The notes under the pieces are model-generated. The model made no database searches. It worked only from the letters and a program-made list of their open reading frames with translations, and had not been told where the DNA came from. From Strongylocentrotus droebachiensis (Eukaryota > Echinodermata > Echinoidea > Camarodonta > Strongylocentrotidae): 64,000 nt of DNA. Shown here one piece after another: positions 20,673-33,000 of this stretch. The DNA is taken from NCBI GenBank assembly GCA_035222895.1, contig JAVYIG010000864.1, positions 177,001 through 241,000 on the forward strand, in the 5' to 3' direction. The position numbers and the translations under genes are program-made. Position 1 is the first letter of the stretch, and every line of letters starts with the position of its first letter.

Positions 20673-23200
20673 CAGACCCGGAAAAGTTGTTAAGTACAAG
20701 TTTTTTTTGTTGATTTGTGTTCTAGATGGGTATTGAAGTAAATTCAGCTTGGTTGCCAGCTTGGCAACCTTGGGCAACTTTTTTAATAGCCATATTAGCA
20801 TAATCATCTAATTAGCATATGTGCAATATGTATAATGTTGCTAATCTCAATCCAGGAAGCCTGAAAACATGGATAATACGACTTTTCAAGAGTTTTCTAT
20901 GACAAGGAATTCATTTATGACACCAATTTTTATTTTTAAATAATACAATTGTCTTAAATATCATAATTAGCATAATATGTACAATATATGGACTTCATTG
21001 TCATTGTTTATCTATAAAGCCTAAAAATGGTGCAATGCAACACTGTAAATCGCTGTTGAAAGATTAATCATTAATTCATGAGAAGATATTCCATGTATAT
21101 GTAGTATAATTAGCCTAATTAGCATAATAATGTAATTAGCATATATGTGCAATTTGTAATAATGTTGCTCATCTCAATCCAGGCAGCCTGAAAACATGGA
21201 TAAAACGACTTTTCAAGGGTTTTCTATGACGAGGAATTCATTTATGACACCAGTTTTTTATTTCAAGTTATGCAATTGTCTTAAATAGCACAATGAGCAT
21301 TAATGAGCTAATAAGCATGTGTACAATATATGGACTTCATTGTCATTGTTTATCCATAAAGCCTAAAAATGGTGCAATGCAACATTGTAAATCACTTTTG
21401 AAAGACTAATTATTAATTCAAGAGAAGATATTCCATGTAGATGTAGTATAATTAGCCTAATTAGCATATATGTGCAATATGTAATAATGTTGCTAATCTT
21501 AATCCATCGGAAGCCTGAAAACATGGATAATATGACTTTTCCAGGAATTCTGCCACAAGGTTGAGCAACGTCGGGCTTGTACTCCCAATGGTTCTGGCTT
21601 TGGTAAACATAGACAGATCATAGTTTGCACTGTTGTATTCGACATCCCTGGCCTATGTACGTACCTGTCTCACCACATCATCAATTCCATCATTATCATC
21701 TGCTTTAACCATCTTCAGTGTTTCCGACAGTCTCTCTAAATCCAATGACTGAAGCCCAACCATCAATGCGTATGATGACCCCATCATTTCCTAGACATTT
21801 CATGAGGTTCGACAACATTGCCTTAAGACCAAGATAACCACCACATTGGACATACAATTTGTGAAGCTAAATAGAGTCCCAAATAATTGATATTCTACAT
21901 ATATGCTAATTAGGCTTATTAGTACAATAATTAAATATTAAGCCAATTGTATTACTTAAAAATAAAAACTGGTGTCACAACTGAATCCCTCGTCATGGAA
22001 AACCCTGAAAAAGTCATATTATCCATGTTTTCAGTCTTCCTGGATTAAGATTAGCAACATTATTACATATGGCACATACAGTGTATATATGCTAACTAGG
22101 CTAATTATACGACATCTACATCGAATATCTTCTAATGAATTAATGTGTAGTCTTTCAAAAGTGATTTACAATGTTGCATTGCACCATTTTTTTAGGCTTT
22201 ATAGATAAACAATGACAATAAAGTCCATATATCGTACATATGCTAATTAGCTCATCATGCTATTTAAGACGATTGCATTACTCAAAAATAAATACTGATG
22301 TCATAAATGAATTCCTCGTCATGGAAAATCCTTGAAAAGTCACATTATCCATGTTTTCAGGCTGCCTGGATTAAGATTAGCAACATTATTACATACTGCA
22401 CATATATGCTAATTAGTTGATTATGCTAATTAGGCTAATTATATTACATATTCATGTAATATCTTCTCATGAATTAATGATTTATCTTTCAAAAGTGATT
22501 TACAATGTTGCATTGCACCATTTTTAGGCTTTATAGATAAACAGTGACAATGAAGTCCATATATTATACACATGCTAATTAGCTCATTATGCTCATTGTG
22601 CTACTATTTAAGACAATTGCATTACTTGGAACCAAAAACTGGTGTCATAAATGAATTCCTCGTCATAAAAAAACACTTGAAATATCGTATTATCCATGTT
22701 TTCAGGCTGCCTGGATTGAGATAACAACATTATTACATACTGCACATATATGCTAATTATATTATTATGCTAATTAGGCTAATTATACTACATATACATG
22801 GAATATCTTCTCATGAATTAATGATTAATCTTTCAACAGCGATTTACAATGTTGCATTGCACCATTTTTAGGCTTTATAGATAAACAATGACAATGAAGT
22901 CTATATATTGTACATATTATGCTAATTATGATATTTAAGACAATTGTATTACTTAAAAATAAAAATTGGTGTCAGAAATGAATTCCTTGTGATATAAAAC
23001 CCTTGAAAAGTCGTATTATCCATGTTTTCAGGCTTCCTGGATTGAGATTAGCAACATTATCACAAATTGCACATATGCTATTTAGATGATTATGCTAATA
23101 TGGCTATTAAAAAAGCTGGCAACCAAGCTGAATTTACTTCAATACCCATCTAGAACACAAATCAACAAAAAACCTTGTACTTATCAACTTTTCCAGGTCA
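20673..23200. mobile_element. 2.5-kb fold-back element
   Basis: Outer arms are long inverted repeats: AAAAGTTGTTAAGTACAAG and TGGGTATTGAAGTAAATTC at the left recur inverted at 23115-23195. Each arm contains 2-4 subrepeats of about 300 bp with the blocks TAATTAGCATAT, CCTGAAAACATGGATAA, GGTGCAATGCAACA and GATATTCCATG, all inverted between arms. A non-repetitive centre is at about 21545-21880. This resembles the fold-back (TU-type) elements described in sea urchins in overall design, but I cannot show sequence identity to them. Confidence 0.85.
21545..21880 (-). pseudogene. Protein-like fragment inside the fold-back element
   Basis: On the minus strand, the unique centre has codon-like sequence. 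One frame reads MVGLQSLDLERLSETLKMVK and continues to VVRQ followed by a donor-like GTACGT. After a single in-frame TAG the same frame continues with ARDVEYNSANYDLSMFTK and further residues. A second frame upstream is open for about 50 codons (around LSNLMKCLGNDGVIIRIDG). It looks like a captured, frameshifted gene piece. I do not recognise the family. Confidence 0.45.
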
Positions 23201-23949
23201 TGTACATGGTATATGGCACCGTCTACTGGACTATATAATCATGTATCCTCATAAAAGTAGGCCAATGGAATTTTAAAAATAGTCGCTTTCGTGGTGAACT
23301 AACACAGGGCTTTTTATGGAAAATTAAATGGGGGATATTGAACGAAAAAGACGAACAACACTGATAGGAAGAAGAAGAAGAAGAAGAAGAAGAAGAAGGA
23401 GAAGAAGGAGAAGAAAAAGGTGAAGGAGCAGAGGAAGAAGGAAAAGGAGAAGAGGAAGAAGACGAAGACGAAAAAGAAGAAGACAAATAAGAAGGAGAAG
23501 AAGAAGATGACGAAGAACGAACGAACGAACGAATTAAAGGCATATTGACGGAGGAAGTCAATGCAAAGAAAAAGAAGAACAAGATGTAAAAAGGATAAAT
23601 TTCAAATTGGAAATTTTTGTTTGGATTTTACCCTATGCTCAATCAGGTTAATAATGGGTGTCTGGGAGGGCTACTTACATGTATTCCCGGAAATGACTTC
23701 GCCCCCACCCCTTTCAAGAAACCTAGATACACTCGTTAGACTACTTGCATGGTCTTTCGAGTGACTGCGACCAATCCAAGATGTCAATATTCGTGTTTGA
23801 TATCGCGAAAACGGGCACTAGATAACAGGTGTGACGACGTTTCTTTTTTGCCTTTTTTTCACTTCCTCATTCTTCCTTTTCTTCCTTTTTTCGCAACATA
23901 AATGCAGTTGTGCAGAGGGGACAATTTCACAAGATTCAATAACTCTGCG
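23201..23949. repeat. GAA tract and 5' flank of the adhesion GPCR gene
   Basis: A polypurine tract of (GAA)n and variants at 23365-23545, then (CGAA)n at 23516-23533, about 400 bp upstream of the GPCR start codon. Polypurine tracts of this kind can form triplex DNA. No TATA box was seen. The Ser-rich minus-strand frame across it is a shadow. Confidence 0.7.
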
Positions 23950-24022
23950 ATGCCGAGCAAGATGAACTTCACTTTGGGTTGTGTAATTCTGTTTTTGCTG
24001 GCATCAAAGGCTGTGGCACAAA
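23950..24022 (+). CDS. Adhesion GPCR exon 1 (signal peptide)
   Basis: ATG at 23950 starts 24 codons ending before A|GTAAGC. The peptide has the core [16 protein letters not shown], a textbook signal sequence with an Ala-x-Ala-like cleavage site. A second in-frame ATG at 23962 would give an equally good signal peptide. It is joined in phase 1 to the EGF exon 10.1 kb downstream; the link rests on phase compatibility only. Confidence 0.65.
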
Positions 24023-27000
24023 GTAAGCATATGAAGTAGTTCATGTTTGTTGTTGAAACAAAAATTATTCATATGTTTGAACCTGTGCAGTTATCTCGTT
24101 AATTTTCTATCAGCCGAATTATTGTTAGTTCGCCATGAGTAATTTTCCATTCCAAGCATTATTTGATGCGTTTTATGACTCAGTACACATTATAAATACA
24201 AACTTGGACCGTCGAAACACTTCTTATTTTGAACAGGAAATGACAACTCGCTTGAATTCCGAAATGCCCGATTTTAACATGGTTAATGACGAGAACGATA
24301 CTTCATCGCCTAATGAATGTTCTGCCTATTTGTTACCCCAATATTTATTTACGAACGATAATTTGTCATTAGTTAGGAATATTTTCACAGCTCTGCATTA
24401 TAATATAAGAAGTCTTTGAAAAATGTATGATCAATTGCATTTATTTCTAAATTCCATTAATGTAGGATTTTTTGTCGTCGGTCTGTGTAAAACCTGGCTA
24501 TCCGAGCCACTCGCCCTACTTTTTACTCTAGACGGCTATTAATTTGTCTCGAATAATAGAGCAATAAAACAGGGTGATGGTGTAGCTTTTTACCTAAGCA
24601 ATGACTTCGAGTTTGAAGTCAAGGACAATTTATGTTTAATACATGACTGATTCGTTTGAAAATATTTATATCAATTGAAAGTAGATGTACCCACGGGGAA
24701 AATAGTTATATAGTAGAAGAAATTTACAAGCCACCCAACTGCAACTTTACAGAATTGATGGATATACTACGCTCTTTTTTAAATTAACCATCCCTCGTCA
24801 ACAAGCATTGTGTTTTTAATGGGAGATTTTGATTTAAATCTGTTTCACTGTAATGAAATTCAATATTGTCAAGATTGTCTAGATACCATGATTTCTAATT
24901 CTTTCCTTCCATGCATTACTAGGCCTACAATAGATGCAGATGCTTCATCAACACTGATTGATAACATTTTTGTAAACATGTCTTGTTGTAGTGACCAAAC
25001 TATTATTATCGCCGACATATTAGACCACTATCCTAGGTATATTTTCACCGCGCATGTTCAGTCTCAGACCTGAAAAAGTAAAACGCACAACAGCATCCCG
25101 TGCTATTTCGGAGCTTTTCCCAAGTTAACTGGTCTGAAGTACTTGATACTAATGATGTGGACTGTGCATATATAGTTCATTGATAAATTTTTGTCTCTGT
25201 TTAATACTCATCTTCCAATAAAACCACCGTTCAAACCAAACTATTAAAAAGTCGCCAGGTCTGGATTACTAGGACCCTGTTATAATAGTCTTGTTTACAA
25301 TTTCAAATCCTGTCGCACTGATGAAGCTAAATTCAAATAACCTCCTATCGTAATGTTTTAACATCTGTGCTACGTCAGAAAAAAGGGTTATTTTTCTTCC
25401 CAGTTTTCTACTCACGAAAAAGATATAAAATCTACTTGGACAATTATTAATGATGTCCTCGGGGAAAGTTTAAAAAAAAATACATTTGGATAACATTATT
25501 TGTAATGGTAATGTCGTAAAAGACTCCCTAGGCATTGCTGAAGCATTTAATTCATATTTTGCAAATATTGGTCCGAATCTCGCTGATAACATTCCCACGC
25601 CCACAAAACCTTTCTATACGTTTTCAAAAAAGAAAGTCTCAATCTCTATTCTTTCTTCCTATTCATGAAACAGAAGTTATTGATAAGTGTGTCGAATATG
25701 GATTTAAAAAAGGCAAAAAAGAGCGCAGAATATTGCGGTATTTCAACATTTCTTCATGAAAAAGTCGTTCATGAAATAGTTTCCCCTTAAACTTGATGCA
25801 AAAAAGCATTAACGCCTGTACACTTTCGTGTTTTTTGTTTGTTTTACTTTCTGCCAAGATTTTTTATTTTCTATACAGACACGACACGAAATTGTCTCTC
25901 GTTATAAAGAACAGGTTCCAACAAGATTGTGAATTGCTTTTATATGATTAAAAATTCAAGAAATTAATTTGTATTTATTTATTTATTTCAGTCATTTCTT
26001 TCTGTCCAACAGAACAAAAACACAAAATAGGTAATAATGAACAAGTTCCGACAAGAAGTAGAACTACTTTGATATTTTTACTGTGCGTCGTTTACAGATG
26101 ACTGAAATATTTTCTCAGCATTTTTGCAGCATATGGATAAAAAAAGTGTAATGATATTGGTTACAAACCAAGCGATAAAACAAACTATTGCAAACACACA
26201 CAAAAAAGGTGACACAATAAACATCATACCAAAGAGGTATACATGTATTCTACCCAGCTAGAAGCGGCTGGTGACCATTATAGGCACTCTAAGTCTGAGA
26301 TGCAGTGAACTAATATCGATTTGCGAACCAGAGCTCTTAGCTTAAAATGAGAGTCTGCTGTTTCAGCACATTTAACAAAATATGTTTGTTATAAAGGCTA
26401 GTATTCACATTTTACATATATATAAGTATATATATAACCCTACATGGTACATCAAGTGGACATCATAAAAACCCTAACCCTAACCCTAAACCTAAACCTA
26501 ACCCTAACCCTAATGTCTACTTAATGACTCATTTTTTCAATCCAAATGTCCCTCCAATGACGCATTTAGTAAAATTACATATATCGAGAGAGATATATAA
26601 CAAAATTGGGCCTTCTATGAGAAATGAAACGTAAACAACGTTAAGAGGCCACCAAATTGTCCTCCTTATGACGATGTCTATTAAATGACTCATTTGTTCA
26701 CTCCAAATGTACCTCTAATGACGCCTTTAGCAAAATAAGTAATATATTTGTATATATATATATTTAAAGAAATATTGTGTAAGCTGTCAAGAAAGGCAAC
26801 CTGTCTTTAAAGGCCAAGTTCTGTGTTGGGATGGCCTCATTATACATGTTTTGATGGATGGATTATTTCTGTGGACTGGTATAACCGTAACGTACCGTCC
26901 GATGTTAAATACCCTCATTTTGCTTTATATAATTCAATAATAAAAGAGAAAGTATATTTTTATAAAGCTTCATGGCATTCTGATCAAAAGTGACCTGAAA

Positions 27001-30000
27001 TTGGAATCAAATGTAACAGATATCATTAAAAGAGCACACAGAAAACTTCACATACTACGCATCTTAAAAGGCACTATATATGATGAATATGTTCGGCCTA
27101 TTCTTGAATATGCAACACCGGTTTGGAATAGCGGCATCACCAAAAAACGATGCGAAAGATTAGAAAAATTCCAAAAGCGAGCCCTCCGCATCATCGTTGG
27201 TGTTCAGTATACAACTTATAAGAACGCTCTTTAATACCTGCTTTGAAATGCAAACACTTGAGCAAAGGAGACATTCGCTGTGCACATCTTACATTGGAAA
27301 ATGTATTTCCAGTAACTAATTAAAGAACATCTTATCCCAGATTACTCAGAAAAGAGTTCTTAGACATACTAAGAAATTACCCGAAATACGTTGCCGAACA
27401 GAGTGAACCAAAAGCCCCACACCACCACTTAAACGCATCCACGATTCTAGTTTACACTAAAACAGATGTTTCATACCACCAATATTATAGTAATGATGTA
27501 ATCCAAAAAGTGCAATACTTGAATGCAAACTATAGTTTCAATTACTGATACACACAATGTAATGAAATCAAGTTTTTATGTAGATTATATTATATATATA
27601 TATATACCTCTTTTATATTTATACTTGGGTCTAATCTTTGTATCCTTATAATAAATACACCGCATCTTCTGTATCGAAGTTAAAAATCTATGATAACCAT
27701 TTATTTGTAATTGTTTAAATGACTGAAATTATCCTCTTTCTTCGTCTACTTATTCTTCTAATAACCCCCTTTTTATAATCTGGATAAAACATTATAACCT
27801 TTTACTTAGAGTAGCTATTATTAATTCGTACAATTAGTCATATGTGTTTTCTGCATAATCTTCGCCTCTATCGTTTTTAGTTTGGATAATGTGTAATGCT
27901 TGGATATTTATATCGATACCTTATGATAGTGTTACTATTCACACCACCCTCTGTCTATCCTCTCACTATCTTCTTCTTCCTCCTTCTCTTCTACTTTTTC
28001 ATCTTCTTCTTCCTCTTCACCTTCTTCTTAATCTTACCATCTTAACATCCTCTTTTCTTTTCTTTCTTTACTCTACACCATTATCATGTTCTTCTTCATT
28101 TTTCTTTATCTCCATTTGATATAAAATGAGTTAGGGAGATCAAATAAGAATGTTACAGTTAAATATTATTTTATACAACTTACTCATTCACGTTCAGTTT
28201 TTATGTTTTTTTATGAATGTTTTTATATATTTTACGTTTGTAAAACATTGCCCAAATCGGCCGTTTAGGCCGCGATGCATTGGTATTCTGTTATTCTCAA
28301 TAAAACTATTATCAATTCAATTCAATTTGCCCAATCTGACATATGGAATATGTTATCTTTGTTATGTTGGGCTGTTGACCTGATGTTAAAACAATTATTG
28401 TTTACGTGGTACGAACAGATATCATATTAGAGGAAGTTGAAATGTCTCTATCCAAAATGATTTGAATACAATATAAAAAATCCCAATTGAAGTATAAACG
28501 AGCCATTTCGTAAAATAGAATAGGCCAAAACAGGTTCCAATAACAATAATTGATGTGGTTTCATTTATCAATGAAATATAAACATAACAGAAACTGAAGG
28601 GAAAAAAAATGTACCCGGACTCTTTTGTGTTCGTTCAGGGGTAATAATGCATGCACCCAATAAACAAAATCACGTGAAAATCACGTCAGTATCAAGGTAT
28701 CGACTTGAGGAGAGTTACGTTCTTCAAACACCTGACATTTACGTTAATGTGTTAATACGTTTATTGCACTAGGTAACCTAAAACACACGAACACTAAATC
28801 ACGCAATTGTCACTGCAATATCACCATTATAATAACGTGATTATCCCTACCTTGGAGACCATGGTTTGTAAACCTAATACTCCCGTGTTGTTTGGTTATG
28901 AAATTACATCTTCATGAACGAAATTATCGCGTCACAGAAACACGTGAAGCGTTAGTGATAGTTTTAGTCAAAATATCTGCGTGAAATTCACGTGAATATT
29001 ACGAGGCTGACTTGAGATGAATCATGTTCTTCATTCACGTGAAATTTACGTCCAAGAGGAAGTATGTTACTGTAACCTGCGTTTAACCCAATAATTACGC
29101 AAATGTCACACAATAAATGAACCCAAATAATGACGTTCTCATCCCGTTTCTGAACATCGTGTCTTGGATCTTCCATAATTACGTCCAGGTGCGCCGGGAG
29201 CAGTTTGGGATTAGAGGGGGTTGGGGGAGGGGGGGGGGGGGGTGGGTGCAAACATCCCAGAAGAGAAAACTAGTTGCAACTGGTCCAGTTGATGAACCAT
29301 TATTGTAATGCCAACTGGTAACCCTGGAAATTGAAATGGGCTAAATGATCCAGTTGATCCAGGCCAGTTATAATTCAACTGGTCTAGCTGAGCCATTAGA
29401 ACCATTTTGGTAAAACTTCCAACCAGTTGAACAGCAACAATACTTCAATACTGGTACGTCTGTATTTCCAATGTAAGGGCATTGGTAATAAGTAGACTTA
29501 CATATTGGATTAATCGAAAAAAATTCTTATACTTGTACTTTATTGAAAGTAATTTAGTTCATAGTTAATGTTTCCCTTATTCATGTTTAACTAAATGTAA
29601 TTTATACGAAGTAGCGAAATGTCCTAATAACTGGTAATTTATATTTGTAGTATTTTCGAAATGAATTGCATATAACTAAATCATCAGTAATTAAGAAATA
29701 TGCTGTAAATTCAGATAAATTGTTTAAAAAACATAGATCTGCACGCACCCCATATTCAATATGCAAATTAATTGGTGTCAGCTGGTTCAACTCGAAAAAT
29801 GCCAACACTCAGTCATCAACTGGTGCAACTGGAAATATGCACAATCCAGTTATCAACTGGTGCAATGAAAATATGCCAACAGTCAGTTATCAACTGGTCA
29901 ACATAGAAATATGCCAACAGTCACGGGATTATCACCACGGAACTTAAATGGTAACTGTGAAACCATCAATACACCCAAGAATAACTCATTTTCACACCTG

Positions 30001-33000
30001 GAAAACACGGAATACCCAGCTTAGATTAATAATCCGTTTGAGTCACGAGATCATCACCGCGGAACTTATGGCAACTTTGACTACCATTTAAATAGGTGTT
30101 TTAAGACACCTAATAATTGACTAATTTTTCACACCTAAAAGTCACGTATGCCTAGCTTAGATTAATATTCCGTTTGAGTCACGAGATCATCACCGCGGAA
30201 CTGCTGGCAACTTTGACTACCATTTAAATAGGTGTTTTAAGACACCTAATAATTACTAATTTTTCACACCTTAATATCACGGATTCACAGCTTAGATTAG
30301 TAATCAGTTTTAACTACGTGATCATCACCAAGAAAGTTATGGTAACTTTGAAACCATTTAAAAAGGTGTTTTAAGACACCTAATAATTACTGATTTTTCA
30401 CACCTAAAAGTCACGTATGCCCAGCTTAGATTAATAATCCGTTTGAGTCACGAGATCATTACCGCGGAACTTATGGCAACTTTGACTACCATTTAAGAAG
30501 GTGTTTTAAAACACTTAATAATTACTAATTTTCACACCTACATATCACGTATTCACAGCTTACATTAGTAATCAGCTTGAGCCACGTGGTCAAAACCAAG
30601 AAATTTATGGTAACTTTGAAACCTTTTAAAGAGGTGTGTAAGACACCTCAGAAGTACTAATTTAATATAACCAGATATTCACGGACAGAACAATAAGACG
30701 ATTAGCCGGTGTAAGAAACGTGATTATTACCATCAACCTCGGATAACCTGTGAAACCAATCAATAAAGGTGCTTACAAGACCAAATAATTACGTATTTAT
30801 CGCCACCATCGGTTAACGGACAAAAAACTCGTTGCTTGGTCAAGTGGTTATTTGGTCATAAACACTTGATTTACAGAGGTAAGTGGAATCACGTTACTCC
30901 AGTCGCGTGATAAACTGGTGGTTTTTAGGTTAGATGAAAACGTAAACAGGAGTACCTTTTTTGTTTAAATGAAAGCACGTGTCGATAACGTTTAAATCTA
31001 GTTCAAAAGGCACTATACTTTAAAATCACTTAAAATACACTCCCAAAAGAGGTTACTTTTTAGTGTTCTGTTTATTGGGCATTCATATGAATCACCTATG
31101 ATTGAAATTGTACGACCGCATTATTTAGGGAGCGTATGAACTGGGAAGCATGCGTTCTATTTGAACCAGGATGAGAGTCGATGTGACAAATATTTTGTTC
31201 TCAGTCACGGGCTATGTATAGAGTGAAGTACACATTACTTTATTGTCTGAATATCAATTTCCACGCTCTCAACACCAACACCAACACCGAACACCGTAAT
31301 TGAAATCACTCAATGTCATGTGCGATTTGAGATTAAAGCGACGGATGAACTCAACGTATTTTGTTTTCCAGTTCATCAGATATGACAAATTTTTATTATG
31401 ACCGTAATATGTTGTGTATTTCGTATGGCGTATAAGAAGTGGGTACGGGGGCAGAGGGCATGAACCCAATCAAATGGTGAAGACAATTAACTTCCCAGGT
31501 TGTATCGTGGGTGTGATCCCTGGCTACATGGTAGTTAAAGGTTGTATGGCTTCTGGCTGGCACCCCCTAAACAAGATTTAGAAAAAAACTAAGGAGACAG
31601 CGAACATAAATGGCCAAACAGCTCCATGTCGCGGATCGTGATGCTAGTACTAGTGGGGTCAGTGATAGAGGAATACATAACACCCGTTTATTCAACGATT
31701 GGCCTATTAACTCACACGATTCTGTAGATATTCTTGTTGTTTTATCAAAATGATCCATTTGGTATACTCGAATTACAAGAAGCTGGGAAAGGTGATTCAA
31801 GCCTTGATTCTATGTAAGTGGTAACAATCTTGAAAGGAAGATAAAGGTACATCACGTAGTGTTGTTGCTTGTTATATAAATTAGAATTGGATTTACACCC
31901 GTACAAATGATTTATATCATGAAAACCTGGAAATGTAACGGTTTAAAGTGAGATGTAAACATCCATAATTCCATTTAATTGCTATTGTATATCGAACACC
32001 TAATTATTCCACTGACTTCTATTCTAAAGCATATCTCCAATTTGAACAACCTGTACAATCTACTCAAATGTTATTATCCTTGGAGATTTCACTTGTAATA
32101 ATCCTCATTGATAACCCACTGTCATCTAAACTAAAAAATCAACAGTATACTAGACTATCGAATAATAGTAAAATCCTGCATTGATCTGATTTTACGGCAT
32201 TTAAAGAAATATCATCATTTCTATAACAACTTAAACAAGAATGTAAGTACATTGCATTGATCAATGACTTTTGCCTACTTTGGAATTGTCGCATTTATAT
32301 ATTATGTAATAAATTAAACAAACTTTTGGTTTTAGCAGACGCAATCGATATCTCTTGCCCAAATGTGTTTTTTATAATGACTTTAATATAATAATATTTT
32401 TTTTTAAATCGTACATTGACTACATTATATGGGGGACAGAGTGCAATATGTAACATTACCAGAGTTAACAAATTACAAGCCCACTATGCCAGGCTTATAC
32501 TAAACGCAGATTTCTACACTTCATGTTACTATGTTATCTTAAATTTCTCGGCAATCGGTTTCTCAAAGAATAAAATACCAATTACTAAGTAACACTTATT
32601 ACTCCGATTTTTTTATATCATTTCAATTCATACGAGACTGGAAGCACACTCCCTAGTCTTTATCACAAGACCTAGAACTGATTGTTTCACAAGATCCTTT
32701 CACTACAAAGGATCACTTCTGTGAAACACCCTATCGCCTGATTTACGTACAAAATTATCTTTATCATCATAAAATATGTAATATAAACAGATAAGTATTG
32801 TGAATGCCCTCTGACATCCGATTTCAGTCCTTTGATTCCTATTTATATATATATTGTATGACTGTATTGTCATATTTTGTAAACCTGTTTTTGAAGTTAT
32901 GCTATGTTAATGTTCTTTATCTTAGTTTTATATAATTATGTTTGTATTTTGTCGTTGATCTTTATGATGTATTGTACGTTATATAATATTTTGTTATGCA

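Larger units (their letters stand above)
28653..31090. mobile_element. Composite element with weak TIRs and tandem cores
   Basis: CCCAATAAACAAAA at 28656 recurs inverted at about 31066-31080. Between them lie repeated CACGTGAA/ATTACG words, a nested CAACTGGT element (29265-29920) and a 134-bp tandem array (29920-30670). The outer boundary is tentative. Confidence 0.4.

Noticed and set aside
23223-23582. Ser-rich minus-strand frame of 119 codons
   Set aside because: A translation of the GAA polypurine tract; no domain or splice support.
25663-25857. Minus-strand 64-codon frame
   Set aside because: Opposite to and just beyond the degraded LINE RT; no motif and no splice context.
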